Positions 39,179 to 52,157 of a DNA stretch of 64,000 bases are shown here, piece by piece. Made by a program: the position numbers and the translations under genes. Origin of the DNA: Haemophilus haemolyticus (GTDB lineage Bacteria; Pseudomonadota; Gammaproteobacteria; Enterobacterales; Pasteurellaceae); contig NZ_CP031243.1 of NCBI RefSeq assembly GCF_003352385.1, positions 346,001 through 410,000 of the forward strand, given 5' to 3'. How positions within the stretch are numbered: position 1 is the stretch's first letter; each line of letters opens with the position of its first letter. The notes below the pieces were generated by a model that saw only the letters and a list, made by a program, of their open reading frames with translations, searched no databases and was not told the DNA's origin.

Positions 39179-40294
39179 ATGAAAAATGTAGGCTTTATCG
39201 GTTGGCGCGGAATGGTGGGTTCCGTATTAATGGATCGTATGTCGCAGGAAAATGATTTTGCGAATCTTAATCCCGTATTTTTTACAACTTCACAAGCAGG
39301 TCAAAAAGCACCTGTATTTGGTGGCAAGGATGCAGGCGAACTTAAAAATGCATTCGATATTGAAGAACTCAAAAAATTAGACATTATCGTGACTTGCCAA
39401 GGTGGCGATTACACCAATGAAGTTTATCCAAAATTAAAAGCAACAGGTTGGGATGGTTATTGGGTTGATGCCGCTTCTGCACTACGCATGAAAGATGATG
39501 CAATTATTGTGCTTGATCCAGTAAACCAACACGTGATTTCTGAAGGTTTGAAAAAAGGTATTAAAACTTTCGTAGGTGGTAACTGTACCGTAAGCTTAAT
39601 GCTTATGGCTATCGGCGGTCTATTTGAAAAAGATTTGGTGGAATGGATTTCTGTGGCAACTTACCAAGCGGCTTCAGGTGCTGGCGCAAAAAATATGCGT
39701 GAATTACTTTCACAAATGGGTTTATTAGAACAAGCGGTTTCAAGTGAATTAAAAGATCCTGCTTCATCTATTTTAGATATTGAACGTAAAGTGACGGCAG
39801 AAATGCGTTCTGATAGTTTCCCAACCGAAAACTTTGGTGCAGCATTAGGTGGCAGCTTAATCCCTTGGATTGACAAACTTCTTCCTGAAACAGGGCAAAC
39901 TAAAGAAGAATGGAAAGGATATGTAGAAACCAACAAAATTTTAGGTTTAAGCGACAATCCAATTCCTGTGGATGGTTTATGTGTGCGTATTGGTGCATTA
40001 CGTTGCCATAGCCAAGCATTCACCATTAAATTGAAAAAAGATTTGCCATTAGAAGAAATTGAACAAATTATTGCATCACATAATGAATGGGTAAAAGTGA
40101 TTCCGAACGACAAAGAAACCACATTGCGTGAATTAACGCCAGTTAAAGTAACGGGTACATTAAGCGTACCGGTTGGTCGTTTACGTAAATTGGCTATGGG
40201 TCCTGAATATTTGGCTGCCTTTACTGTGGGTGACCAATTATTATGGGGTGCGGCAGAGCCAGTTCGCCGTATCTTAAAACAATTGGTTGCATAA
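39179..40294 (+). CDS. asd: Aspartate-semialdehyde dehydrogenase
   Basis: The branch-point enzyme for lysine/diaminopimelate, threonine and methionine. 371 residues. NADP loop [10 protein letters not shown]; catalytic cysteine in [10 protein letters not shown] (about residue 136); substrate-binding [19 protein letters not shown]. Typical of the gamma-proteobacterial group, and monocistronic with a terminator. Confidence 0.96.
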   Translation: MKNVGFIGWRGMVGSVLMDRMSQENDFANLNPVFFTTSQAGQKAPVFGGKDAGELKNAFDIEELKKLDIIVTCQGGDYTNEVYPKLKATGWDGYWVDAASALRMKDDAIIVLDPVNQHVISEGLKKGIKTFVGGNCTVSLMLMAIGGLFEKDLVEWISVATYQAASGAGAKNMRELLSQMGLLEQAVSSELKDPASSILDIERKVTAEMRSDSFPTENFGAALGGSLIPWIDKLLPETGQTKEEWKGYVETNKILGLSDNPIPVDGLCVRIGALRCHSQAFTIKLKKDLPLEEIEQIIASHNEWVKVIPNDKETTLRELTPVKVTGTLSVPVGRLRKLAMGPEYLAAFTVGDQLLWGAAEPVRRILKQLVA

Positions 40295-40301
40295 TTTGTA
40301 G

Positions 40302-40328
40302 AGTGCGTGAGGTAAAATCTCACGCACT
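40302..40328 (+). terminator. asd terminator
   Basis: AGTGCGTGAG (40302-40311) pairs with CTCACGCACT (40319-40328), followed by TTTTTCTTTCTTTT. Confidence 0.85.
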
Positions 40329-40372
40329 TTTTCTTTCTTTTGCATGCGTTGATGTATCCCATCTAAAAACTT

Positions 40373-41317
40373 ATGAATCGAGAATCCAACTTTACTCAAT
40401 TTGCCTTTACCGAACTGTTACCTTTTTTTAATCAATTTCCAACGCAATATTTCACTGGCAAAAATAATGTTCAAATCGCTTATCGTCATTTAATCCACGC
40501 AAAAAGTGCGGGTAGAAAATTGATGATTTTGGTGAATGGCCGTGCTGAAAATATGTTGAAATGGTCAGAGCCCGCTTATGATTTTTATCATCAAGGCTAT
40601 GATGTGTTGCTATTTGATCACCGAGGTCAAGGCTATTCAACCCATTTGCTGAAGGATTCTGAAAAAGGGCATTTAGATGAATTTCGTTTCTATGTTGATG
40701 ATATGGCGAAAATCATCGAAAAAGTGACCGCACTTTTCAATTATTCCATGCAGCATTTGCTTGCTCATTCGATGGGTGCATTGATTGCAACGTATTATTT
40801 GGCAAATTGTGATCATCGCATTAATAAAGCTGTGCTTTCTTCGCCTTTTTACGGCATTCCTTTAAAACACACTATTAGAGATGAACTGATTATTGCCCTG
40901 ATGAATATTTTAGGGCAGGGCGAGCGTTATGTTTTTGGTAAAGGGCCTTATCAACAAGCCCATTTGGAATACAATGAACTAAGTTTCTGTAAAACCAGAA
41001 TGAAATGGATGAATCGTGTAAATCGTAAAAATCCAGCAATTCATCTTGGCGGACCAACGTTCCGTTGGGTACATTTGTGTTTAAATGCCATTAAACGCTT
41101 GCCGAAAGTTATTCCTAAGATTGAAATTCCAACCCTAATTTTACAAGCCGAAAAAGAAAAAATAGTAGATAACAAAAATCTTGAAAAATTAACCGCACTT
41201 TTTCCGAATGCTCAATGTAAAGTTGTATTCAATGCTAAACATGAGGTGTTATTTGAGCAAGATGAATTGAGACGGGAAACAATATCTAAGATTTTAGTAT
41301 TTTTGAATGATGAGTAG
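40373..41317 (+). CDS. pldB: Lysophospholipase L2-like alpha/beta hydrolase
   Basis: 314 residues. Nucleophile elbow AHSMGA (Ser about 127), segment LLFDHRGQGYST, an acidic residue near LILQAEKEKIVDN and a late histidine in AKHEVLFE form the expected catalytic triad. Matches PldB, an inner-membrane-associated lysophospholipase. No signal peptide. Confidence 0.9.
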   Translation: MNRESNFTQFAFTELLPFFNQFPTQYFTGKNNVQIAYRHLIHAKSAGRKLMILVNGRAENMLKWSEPAYDFYHQGYDVLLFDHRGQGYSTHLLKDSEKGHLDEFRFYVDDMAKIIEKVTALFNYSMQHLLAHSMGALIATYYLANCDHRINKAVLSSPFYGIPLKHTIRDELIIALMNILGQGERYVFGKGPYQQAHLEYNELSFCKTRMKWMNRVNRKNPAIHLGGPTFRWVHLCLNAIKRLPKVIPKIEIPTLILQAEKEKIVDNKNLEKLTALFPNAQCKVVFNAKHEVLFEQDELRRETISKILVFLNDE

Positions 41318-41386
41318 ATTTTTATTCAATAATATATTTAATGTGTAGATAAAATATTCAAACAGGTATGTTTTTCAAAAAATGGT

Positions 41387-41414
41387 TTGACATATTTTCT
41401 AAAAAACGTATTAT
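41387..41414 (+). promoter_or_regulatory. tRNA cluster promoter
   Basis: TTGACA (41387-41392) and TATTAT (41409-41414), separated by 16 bases, lie 18 bases before tRNA-Ser and presumably drive the three tRNA genes. Confidence 0.7.
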
Positions 41415-41432
41415 ACCGCTCACACCGATTGT

Positions 41433-41527
41433 GGTGAGATGGCCGAGCAGGCTGAAGGCGCTCCCCTGCTAAGGGAGTATGGGGTTAAAAAGCTCCATCG
41501 AGGGTTCGAATCCCTCTCTCACCGCCA
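41433..41527 (+). tRNA. tRNA-Ser (anticodon GCU)
   Basis: 95 bases including an encoded CCA. The acceptor stem GGTGAGA pairs with TCTCACC. The anticodon loop CTGCTAA within CTCCC...GGGAG reads GCU (AGC/AGU codons). It has the long variable arm expected of a class II tRNA and the T-loop TTCGAAT. Confidence 0.97.
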
Positions 41528-41547
41528 TTGTTTGTTTTATTTATTCT

Positions 41548-41624
41548 GCACCCGTAGCTCAGCTGGATAGAGTACTCGGCTACGAACCGAGCGGTCAGAG
41601 GTTCGAATCCTCTCGGGTGCGCCA
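41548..41624 (+). tRNA. tRNA-Arg (anticodon ACG), copy 1
   Basis: 77 bases with encoded CCA. Acceptor stem GCACCCG/CGGGTGC; anticodon stem CTCGG/CCGAG with loop CTACGAA (ACG, inosine-modified, CGN codons). T stem AGAGG/CCTCT. Confidence 0.97.
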
Positions 41625-41680
41625 TTTTAAAACGGCTCTATCTTATTAAAGTGGTTATGAATAATTAAAGCATCATCTAC

Positions 41681-41757
41681 GCACCCGTAGCTCAGCTGGA
41701 TAGAGTACTCGGCTACGAACCGAGCGGTCAAAGGTTCGAATCCTTTCGGGTGCGCCA
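41681..41757 (+). tRNA. tRNA-Arg (anticodon ACG), copy 2
   Basis: Same length and sequence as copy 1 except for two bases in the T stem, which is AAAGG/CCTTT. The two differences pair with each other, a compensatory change that keeps the stem. Confidence 0.97.
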
Positions 41758-41854
41758 TTTCATTTTATTCAAGCCTATTGATTTCCACTTACTTTCTAAT
41801 AATCACAGTATTTGTTATATTGTACTTATCTTTTATTTGTAAAATTTTTAAATT

Positions 41855-42166
41855 ATGACAAGACAATCTTTGCCTCGTGGTTTTAGTTTATTTTCCTGGG
41901 GATTAGCTATTTTTTGTGCCCCTGTATTGTTATGTCCGATGGCTCTGTTGCTTTCCACTACATTTGATAAAAATCCTAACTTAGAAACTTGGCAAGTTAA
42001 TTTATTCTCAATATTTTTTTGGATTTACCCTATTATTCTTGCGGTGGTAGCTCGAATTTTATATCGCCTACATCAGAAAAAACCAAAATTGGCTTTTAAA
42101 TTATTGGTATTAAGTGCGGTCATTTTTTATATAGCTTTAATTACGATTTGTAAAATCGGTTTATAA
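41855..42166 (+). CDS. Small membrane protein of unknown function
   Basis: 103 residues with three hydrophobic segments (about 15-32, 48-66 and 79-102). No recognised family motif. It carries a Hin-type uptake word near its 3' end (about 42114) and is followed by a terminator shared with glmU. Function unknown; it is the only protein gene between the tRNAs and glmU. Confidence 0.7.
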   Translation: MTRQSLPRGFSLFSWGLAIFCAPVLLCPMALLLSTTFDKNPNLETWQVNLFSIFFWIYPIILAVVARILYRLHQKKPKLAFKLLVLSAVIFYIALITICKIGL

Positions 42167-42197
42167 AAAAATCCTACGATAAAACGTAGGATTTTTT
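42167..42197. terminator. Bidirectional terminator between small membrane gene and glmU
   Basis: AAAAATCCTACG (42167-42178) pairs with CGTAGGATTTTT (42185-42196) around a 6-base loop, with T-runs on both strands. Confidence 0.85.
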
Positions 42198-42205
42198 ATG
42201 CTATT

Positions 42206-43576
42206 TTATTTTTTCTTTGTTGGGCGTTGCCAATCTTGAATATGGCGTTGAGGAACTCGTGTAATCACTAATTCATTTTCGCCAACATCACGTGTAATTG
42301 TTGTTCCAGCACCAATAGTTGCGCCATTTGCGACTTTCACTGGCGCGACTAATTGTGTATCAGATCCGACAAATACATCATCACCGATGATCGTTTTAAA
42401 TTTATTTGCGCCATCGTAATTACAGGTGATGACACCCGCACCAATATTACAATTTGAGCCGATTTCTGAATCGCCAACATAGGTCAGGTGATTTACTTTA
42501 GAACCTTTACCAACGGTAGATTTTTTAATTTCTACAAAGTTACCGACATGCGTTTCTGCTGCAAGTTCCGCACCTGGGCGTAAACGAGAAAATGGACCAA
42601 TTGCGGCTTTTTCTCCCACTACAGCATCCTCTAGCACTGAATAGGGTTTTATTTCTACATCATTGCCAATAACAACATTTTTCAATATGCAACCTGCGCC
42701 AATTTTTACGCGATCGCCGAGTTTAACACTACCTTCGATAACAACATTAACGTCGATTTCCACATCTTTTCCATGCTCTAATGTTCCACGTAGGTCAAAG
42801 CGAGCGGGATCGTAGATCATTATGCCTTCAAGTAATAGTTTGGAGGCTTGTTTATTTTGGAAATAACGTTCAAGTGCGGCTAATTGTAAGCGATTATTTG
42901 CGCCTTCAACTTCCATGACATCTGTTGCTTGTACAGCAACAACTTGGCAATTATCTTGGTTTGCGAGAGCAATAAGATCCGTTAAGTAATATTCGCCTTG
43001 AGCATTATTATTGCCTACACGAGCTAGCCATTTTTTGAAACTTGCGCCATCAGATACCATCACGCCAGTATTTACTTCTTTAATATTTAGTTGAGCTGCA
43101 TTTGCATCTTTTTGTTCTACAATTGCTACAACATTCCCATTTTCACGGATAATTCGTCCATAGCCTGTTGGGTTATCTAAATTTACGGTAAGCAATGCAA
43201 TGCCATTTTCTGGTTTTGCTTCAATTAATTTTTCTAATGTTTCTTTTGTTATTAATGGTGCATCGCCGTAAAGTACAACAATATTTTCGTTATCTTTAAA
43301 GAAAGGTGCCGCTTGTTGAACTGCATGTGCTGTGCCAAGTTGTTCTGTTTGTAATACCCAATTTACTTGTTCATTTGTAAGATGGGTACGCATTAAGTCC
43401 CCACCGTGGCCATAGATTAAATGAATATTTTCTGCGCCTAATTGATGAGCTGTATCAATTACATGTTTTACCATTGGTTTACCAGCTATTGTATGTAGAA
43501 CTTTAGGTAAATCGGAATACATGCGCGTTCCTTTTCCGGCTGCTAAAATTACCGCACTTAATGCTTTTGTAGTCAT
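42206..43576 (-). CDS. glmU: Bifunctional UDP-GlcNAc pyrophosphorylase / glucosamine-1-phosphate acetyltransferase
   Basis: It makes UDP-N-acetylglucosamine for peptidoglycan and lipid A. 456 residues. The N-terminal uridylyltransferase has the LAAGKGTRM signature. The C-terminal left-handed beta helix has hexapeptide repeats ([18 protein letters not shown] and later) and an active-site region [18 protein letters not shown]. Monocistronic, between terminators. Confidence 0.97.
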   Translation of the reverse strand: MTTKALSAVILAAGKGTRMYSDLPKVLHTIAGKPMVKHVIDTAHQLGAENIHLIYGHGGDLMRTHLTNEQVNWVLQTEQLGTAHAVQQAAPFFKDNENIVVLYGDAPLITKETLEKLIEAKPENGIALLTVNLDNPTGYGRIIRENGNVVAIVEQKDANAAQLNIKEVNTGVMVSDGASFKKWLARVGNNNAQGEYYLTDLIALANQDNCQVVAVQATDVMEVEGANNRLQLAALERYFQNKQASKLLLEGIMIYDPARFDLRGTLEHGKDVEIDVNVVIEGSVKLGDRVKIGAGCILKNVVIGNDVEIKPYSVLEDAVVGEKAAIGPFSRLRPGAELAAETHVGNFVEIKKSTVGKGSKVNHLTYVGDSEIGSNCNIGAGVITCNYDGANKFKTIIGDDVFVGSDTQLVAPVKVANGATIGAGTTITRDVGENELVITRVPQRHIQDWQRPTKKK

Positions 43577-43680
43577 AGATTTTCTCTTTATTTATCAATA
43601 ATAATGGGAGATATTTTATCGTATAAAGGAGAAGATGATAAGTTTTTAACTTAAGGAAGTTGTGGCTTTGTAGATAGGAA

Positions 43681-43706
43681 AAAACCGATGGTTTCCCATC
43701 GGTTTT
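43681..43706 (-). terminator. rplJL terminator
   Basis: AAAACCGATGG (43681-43691) pairs with CCATCGGTTTT (43696-43706); on the minus strand a T-run follows. It ends the rplJ-rplL transcript. Confidence 0.85.
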
Positions 43707-43734
43707 CTGAATTTTAAAGTGGTTAAAAGAGAAA

Positions 43735-44118
<384 letters not shown>

Positions 44119-44160
44119 CTAAAATAAATAAAGTTAGATGAAGTAAGAAACGCTTAATGA

Positions 44161-44652
44161 TTAAGCTGCTTCTTGTAATTTGTCGCGTAATGCCGCGAAG
44201 GTGCGAGCAAGTTTGCCTGCTGCAGCTTCTTTCATTGTGCCCATTAAACGTGCAATCGCTTCTTCGTAAGTTGGTAATGTTGCCAAGAATTCAACATCTT
44301 GGATTTTACCTTCAAAGGCTGCACCTTTAATTTCAAACTTATCGTTTGCTTTAGCAAACTCTTTGAACAAACGAGCAGCTGCGCCCGGGTGTTCGTTAGA
44401 GAACGCGATAAGTGTTGGACCTACAAACGTATCTTTTAAGCATTCGTAATCTGTGCCTTCAACTGCGCGACGTAATAAAGTATTACGAACTACACGCATT
44501 GTAACGCCAGCTTCACGTGCTGATTTACGTAATTCAGTCATTTTATCAACAGTTACACCGCGAGAGTCCGCGATTACTGCTGAAAGTGCACCTTTGGCTG
44601 CTTCATTTACTTCAGCAACAATTGCTTGTTTGTCTTGAAGATTTAATGCCAT
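44161..44652 (-). CDS. rplJ: 50S ribosomal protein L10
   Basis: 163 residues. It anchors L7/L12 to 23S rRNA and represses its own operon through the mRNA leader. The N-terminus [21 protein letters not shown] is typical. The operon here is only rplJ-rplL; rplKA and rpoBC are not adjacent. Confidence 0.97.
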   Translation of the reverse strand: MALNLQDKQAIVAEVNEAAKGALSAVIADSRGVTVDKMTELRKSAREAGVTMRVVRNTLLRRAVEGTDYECLKDTFVGPTLIAFSNEHPGAAARLFKEFAKANDKFEIKGAAFEGKIQDVEFLATLPTYEEAIARLMGTMKEAAAGKLARTFAALRDKLQEAA

Positions 44653-44860
44653 TGGCTTTTAGCTCCTGAATACACTCCGATTACTCGGAATTAATTTACC
44701 TAATCCTAAGACTAGGATGACTTCGGCGCCCAGAAGCAAGAAAAATTCTTATTCTGTTCACCATCTACGTAGGATAATTAAGATTACTCCCCTACGGTCT
44801 TGGATGGGGCTTGAATAGGTCAAGCACCAACCAGAAATTTGTTAGATTGACTAACACAGG
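44653..44860 (-). ncRNA. L10 (rplJ) mRNA leader, putative autoregulatory element
   Basis: About 208 bases separate the predicted transcription start (near 44860) from rplJ. In gamma-proteobacteria this leader folds into the L10(L12)4 binding structure that controls translation. Several complementary GC-containing segments are visible (for example CCTAATCCTAAGACTAGGA around 44698-44716). The role is taken from the conserved operon; the structure was not computed. Confidence 0.55.
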
Positions 44861-44866
44861 CGCAGG

Positions 44867-44895
44867 ATTATAGAGAAAAGCTATGTTCTTGTAAA
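44867..44895 (-). promoter_or_regulatory. rplJL promoter
   Basis: On the minus strand -35 TTTACA (44890-44895) and -10 TATAAT (44867-44872) have a 17-base spacer, a near-consensus sigma-70 promoter. Confidence 0.8.
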
Positions 44896-44923
44896 GAATA
44901 TTGTTGGAAAAAGAGCCAAATTC

Positions 44924-46934
<2,011 letters not shown>

Positions 46935-47062
46935 TAGGAAATATTAGGAAAACGTTTCCGTTAAATATAGCATTTTTAACCTAGCTTTTGAACTCGAACA
47001 TTAAAAAAGCCTAGAGTTTCTGGTATGATGTGCGAATAGTTTTAAGGTATTAAGGATTGATT

Positions 47063-48067
47063 ATGGCAAAACCAATTGTTTTTAGTGGCGTGCAGCCTTC
47101 TGGTGAATTAACTATCGGAAATTATTTGGGCGCGTTGCGCAACTGGGTGAAAATGCAAGAAGATTATGAATGTATTTTCTGCGTAGTTGATTTACATGCG
47201 ATCACTGTGCGTCAAGATCCTGTTGCCCTTCGCAAAGCAACGCTTGATGTGCTTGCACTTTATTTAGCGTGCGGAATTGATCCAAATAAAAGTACTATTT
47301 TTGTTCAATCTCACGTTCCAGAACACACGCAATTAAGCTGGGTGTTAAATTGCTACACTTATTTCGGTGAAATGAGCCGAATGACGCAATTCAAAGATAA
47401 ATCAGCACGTTATGCAGAAAATATTAACGTGGGTTTGTTTGATTACCCAGTGTTAATGGCGGCGGATATTTTACTTTATCAAGCAAAAAGCGTGCCTGTC
47501 GGTGATGACCAAAAACAACACTTAGAAATTACGCGTGATATTGCAAACCGCTTTAATGCGCTTTATGGCAATATTTTCACCATTCCTGAAATTTTCATTG
47601 GAAAAGCAGGCGCGCGTATTATGTCATTGCAAGATCCTGAAAAGAAAATGTCAAAATCAGATGATAACCGCAACAACGTGGTGACACTTTTAGAAGATCC
47701 AAAATCTGTGGCGAAGAAAATTAAACGTGCCGTAACAGATTCAGATGAGCCGCCTGTTGTTCGTTATGACGTGCAAAATAAAGCGGGTGTATCCAATCTT
47801 TTAGATATTCTTTCTGCGGTTACGGATAAGCCTATTGCTGATCTTGAAAAAGAATTTGAAGGCAAAATGTACGGACATTTAAAAACAGCTGTAGCGGATG
47901 AAGTATCAACTTTACTTGCTGGTTTACAAGAACGTTTCCATCAATATCGCAATGATGAGGCTTTATTAGATAATATCTTACGACAAGGTGCGGAAAAAGC
48001 TCGTGCAAAAGCACAAGAAACCTTGGCGAAAGTGTATGAAGCCGTGGGTTTTGTCGCTGCAAAATAA
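47063..48067 (+). CDS. trpS: Tryptophanyl-tRNA synthetase
   Basis: 334 residues, class I synthetase. HIGH-like motif in [26 protein letters not shown] motif [12 protein letters not shown] (about residues 194-205). ATG 47063 with AAGGA upstream was preferred over an in-frame ATG two codons earlier. Confidence 0.96.
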   Translation: MAKPIVFSGVQPSGELTIGNYLGALRNWVKMQEDYECIFCVVDLHAITVRQDPVALRKATLDVLALYLACGIDPNKSTIFVQSHVPEHTQLSWVLNCYTYFGEMSRMTQFKDKSARYAENINVGLFDYPVLMAADILLYQAKSVPVGDDQKQHLEITRDIANRFNALYGNIFTIPEIFIGKAGARIMSLQDPEKKMSKSDDNRNNVVTLLEDPKSVAKKIKRAVTDSDEPPVVRYDVQNKAGVSNLLDILSAVTDKPIADLEKEFEGKMYGHLKTAVADEVSTLLAGLQERFHQYRNDEALLDNILRQGAEKARAKAQETLAKVYEAVGFVAAK

Positions 48068-48088
48068 TCTGAATAAAAGGATAATATT

Positions 48089-48379
48089 ATGGCAATTCAA
48101 ACTGAAAAACCGATTGAATGTGTGGGTTGTAACACATTTGATATGAAATCACTTTTCGATAATCGTGATTGTAGTCAGGTTATTGAATATATTTATGACA
48201 GTGAAGAACAAGCGCAAGAAGCGCTCGCATTTTTTACTCAGAAAGCGCGTGATGTAGAAAGTGAACCTTGTGAAATTCAATCTGAAATTACAAAAGTGGA
48301 TGATGGCTATTTATTAAAGGCAGATTTCACTTTCTGTTGCCAAGCTGAATTGGTGATTTTTCAAATGCGTATTGCATAA
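48089..48379 (+). CDS. yfcZ: YfcZ/YiiS (DUF406) family protein
   Basis: 96 residues, small and acidic, with [14 protein letters not shown]...[16 protein letters not shown], as in enterobacterial YfcZ/YiiS. Function unknown. It is 21 bases after trpS, possibly co-transcribed. Confidence 0.8.
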   Translation: MAIQTEKPIECVGCNTFDMKSLFDNRDCSQVIEYIYDSEEQAQEALAFFTQKARDVESEPCEIQSEITKVDDGYLLKADFTFCCQAELVIFQMRIA

Positions 48380-48394
48380 GAAAAACAGCTGAAA

Positions 48395-48420
48395 AATAAG
48401 CCGCACTTTTGCGGCTTATT
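48395..48420. terminator. Bidirectional terminator between yfcZ-like gene and dusA
   Basis: AATAAGCCGCA (48395-48405) pairs perfectly with TGCGGCTTATT (48410-48420) around a 4-base loop; the loop region completes an uptake-like CCGCACTTTT. Confidence 0.85.
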
Positions 48421-48426
48421 TTGTTT

Positions 48427-49416
48427 TTAGGATTCGTTTTCTACAAAGCTTAAGGCGGTTTCAACCACTTCAATTCCCGCACCTTGTTTAAATGCATTTT
48501 CGCTTAAATAGCGTCGCCATTGACGGGCACCTTTGCAATTTTGGAATGCGCCTAGCATATGACGGACGATATGATTAAGGTGTATGCCTTGGCTAAGTTG
48601 TTGTTCAATATAAGGAAGCATTGATTGTACCGCTTCATGAGCGGTAACAATTGGTGCGTTAGGATCAAATAAGGCTTGATCAATTTGCCCAAGTAAACTT
48701 GGATTTTGATAGGCCTCTCGCCCAACCATCACGCCGTCCACATATTGCAAATGTTGTTTCATTTCTTCAATGGTTTTTATGCCGCCATTAATTGCGATAG
48801 TTAGATGTGGAAAATCACGTTTTAGTTGATACACCCTAGCATAATCTAATGGTGGAATTTCTCGATTTTCTTTGGGACTTAACCCTGAAAGCCAAGCTTT
48901 CCGTGCATGGATAATAAACTCTTGGCAACCTTTTCCTTGAACCTTCTCAATAAAATCACATAAAAATTCATAGCTGTCTAATTCATCAATGCCAATACGC
49001 GTTTTCACAGTGACTGGAATTTTGACCGCACTTTGCATTTGTTCTACACAGTCTGCCACCAAATCTGCTTTCGCCATTAAGCAAGCGCCAAACATTCCAT
49101 TTTGTACGCGATCAGAAGGGCATCCTACATTAAGATTAATTTCGTGATAACCTCGTTCCTCAGCAAGTTTTGCACAATGTTTGAGTTGCTCAGGATTGCT
49201 TCCTCCTAGCTGTAACGCAATGGGATTTTCTTGTAAATCAAAATCCAAGTGATCGTATTTGGCATGGATAATCGCAGGTGCGGTGACCATTTCAGTGTAA
49301 AGTAACGCATGCTTTGAAAATTGGCGATGAAAATAACGACAATGGCGTGTTGTCCAATCTAACATTGGTGCAACAGAAAAACGGCCGCGGTAAAAGTGCG
49401 GTAGATTTTGAGGCAT
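48427..49416 (-). CDS. dusA: tRNA-dihydrouridine(20/20a) synthase
   Basis: 329 residues, FMN-dependent. N-terminal [20 protein letters not shown] and active-site Cys in [19 protein letters not shown] (GCPS and the following Cys), plus the tRNA-binding helical domain. It starts 11 bases after the ClC gene stop, so the pair is probably one transcript. Confidence 0.95.
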   Translation of the reverse strand: MPQNLPHFYRGRFSVAPMLDWTTRHCRYFHRQFSKHALLYTEMVTAPAIIHAKYDHLDFDLQENPIALQLGGSNPEQLKHCAKLAEERGYHEINLNVGCPSDRVQNGMFGACLMAKADLVADCVEQMQSAVKIPVTVKTRIGIDELDSYEFLCDFIEKVQGKGCQEFIIHARKAWLSGLSPKENREIPPLDYARVYQLKRDFPHLTIAINGGIKTIEEMKQHLQYVDGVMVGREAYQNPSLLGQIDQALFDPNAPIVTAHEAVQSMLPYIEQQLSQGIHLNHIVRHMLGAFQNCKGARQWRRYLSENAFKQGAGIEVVETALSFVENES

Positions 49417-49427
49417 TTTTATTTCTC

Positions 49428-50810
49428 TTATTCGGTTTTGCTGCGTAATTCTTCGGCTTGGCGAGCTTGCATTTGCTGGCGAAAACGGCCTGCAGCAAAG
49501 TGGTAAAATGGTTTTGGGCTAAATTGGCGCGAGATTATGGATGCAATAATGCTGGAAATCAAGAGCCAAATGAGAACGGGTTGTGCGCCTGTCATTTCCA
49601 TTACAACAACACTGGCAGTAACTGGCGATTGTGTGCCACCAGCTAGAAACGCCGCCATACATAAAATCACCAAAAAACGTTGATCAACCATACCGCCACT
49701 GAGATCCCAAAGCATTGCGCCAATGCCCGCGCCTGTTGTCAACGATGGGGTAAAGATACCACCGGCAATACCATTCCAATAAGTGGTCACCGTTGCCAAA
49801 AGTTTAAGGATGCCAATTTCAGGCTCTATAGCTTGCCCTTCTAAGGCGCGTGCAACAACCTCATAGCCAGTGCCATAGGTTTGTCCATGAGTGTAACTGC
49901 CAAGTGCGGCAAGCACTAAACCCAATAATAAAGCAATATAAATAGGATGTTGGCGAACCCAACCACGCCATTTTTCAGGTGATAATCCTGCGAGACCTTT
50001 TGCTAATAATCGTCCGAATATGCCACCTAGAATGCCACAAACCACCCCACAAATTGCAAGCCAAAGATAGAGATAAGAAACAGATCTTGCCCCTTGATAA
50101 CGTGGAAAATAAGGGCTGTTTCCTTGAATCGCGACAAGAATAAAACCAGCAGCTAATACGCCCATCAATACGCGTCGTTCCCAACGTAACATTACACCAC
50201 GCCCGAGTTCTTCAATCGCAAATATCACGCCAGCCAAAGGTGCATTAAAGGCTGCTGCAAGCCCACCTGCTGCACCTGTGGCAAGTAATTCATTGGTGCT
50301 TAATCCTCTAAATGCTAAATTATGTTTTCTACAATAATTTCCCCATGCAAGCATGACAGCTGCGCCAACTTGTACTGATGGACCTTCACGTCCAACCGAT
50401 GCGCCAATAAGCATTGCTAGAAAGGTAAGAGGAATTTTCCAAATAGTTTGGCTGAATTCAACTAATTTGGTTTTATAGCTACTATGAGGAAGATTAATTG
50501 ATGCAATGACTTGCGGAATACCACTTCCTCCAACATAGGGAGTATATTTTTTCGTAAACCAAGTCAGGCAAGCCATGCCTATGGGTAACACAAACCAAAC
50601 TGCAATAGGATATTGAGATGACCAGTGAGCGTTTAGTTCTAGACCGAGATCGGACAATTTAGCAAAGCCAAATGAAAAAAGTGAGACAAATGTAGCACCT
50701 ATAATTAGGCAGATAAATTCTAAACTTTTGTGGGAAATTCTGTGTGTTTGGCGTAGCTTTTTATGGAAGAAATAGCGTAAGTGAAATTTGAGCGAGCGTA
50801 ACATAATCAT
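49428..50810 (-). CDS. ClC-family chloride channel/transporter
   Basis: 460 residues, about ten or more membrane helices. Selectivity motifs [14 protein letters not shown] (gating Glu) and [12 protein letters not shown] are intact, and the inner proton-pathway glutamate is present in [10 protein letters not shown], favouring an H+/Cl- exchanger. There is no C-terminal CBS domain. The ATG at 50804 is an alternative start. Confidence 0.9.
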   Translation of the reverse strand: MIMLRSLKFHLRYFFHKKLRQTHRISHKSLEFICLIIGATFVSLFSFGFAKLSDLGLELNAHWSSQYPIAVWFVLPIGMACLTWFTKKYTPYVGGSGIPQVIASINLPHSSYKTKLVEFSQTIWKIPLTFLAMLIGASVGREGPSVQVGAAVMLAWGNYCRKHNLAFRGLSTNELLATGAAGGLAAAFNAPLAGVIFAIEELGRGVMLRWERRVLMGVLAAGFILVAIQGNSPYFPRYQGARSVSYLYLWLAICGVVCGILGGIFGRLLAKGLAGLSPEKWRGWVRQHPIYIALLLGLVLAALGSYTHGQTYGTGYEVVARALEGQAIEPEIGILKLLATVTTYWNGIAGGIFTPSLTTGAGIGAMLWDLSGGMVDQRFLVILCMAAFLAGGTQSPVTASVVVMEMTGAQPVLIWLLISSIIASIISRQFSPKPFYHFAAGRFRQQMQARQAEELRSKTE

Positions 50811-50925
50811 TGTAATTTAATACTAATTAAGTAGAAATTATAAAACCGTCATTTCGCTAGGGCAATTGGTTTGGCATTTTGAATAAAAAGTGCGGTGAAT
50901 TTGGGAAGCGTTTTTGTACGCAACT

Positions 50926-50947
50926 AAAGATCCTTTCACGGATCTTT
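50926..50947 (+). terminator. Hairpin upstream of rpsL
   Basis: AAAGATCC (50926-50933) pairs with GGATCTTT (50940-50947). It lies just before the rpsL promoter, between divergent genes, so it is either a terminator for something removed or a structural boundary. Confidence 0.5.
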
Positions 50948-50962
50948 GGACCTGTTTAATTA

Positions 50963-50991
50963 TTGACAATAAACCTCAGAACGATTAAAAT
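50963..50991 (+). promoter_or_regulatory. str operon promoter
   Basis: TTGACA (50963-50968) and TAAAAT (50986-50991) with a 17-base spacer, about 80 bases before rpsL. Confidence 0.75.
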
Positions 50992-51056
50992 TCGCCGTCT
51001 ATTTCTGTATGGAAGTAGATTTTTTGAACAACATTCTATTATTGAATAACATTTAA

Positions 51057-52074
<1,018 letters not shown>

Positions 52075-52093
52075 TAAGTTTTTGAATTTAAAG

Positions 52094-52114
52094 GGCTTCA
52101 TCGTTGATGAAGCC
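52094..52114 (+). terminator. Hairpin between rpsG and fusA
   Basis: GGCTTCATC (52094-52102) pairs with GATGAAGCC (52106-52114), loop GTT, with no U-tract. Probably a processing or attenuation site inside the operon. Confidence 0.45.
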
Positions 52115-52157
52115 TTACCCTTATATAAACTGATATTAAATAAACAAGGTTATAATA

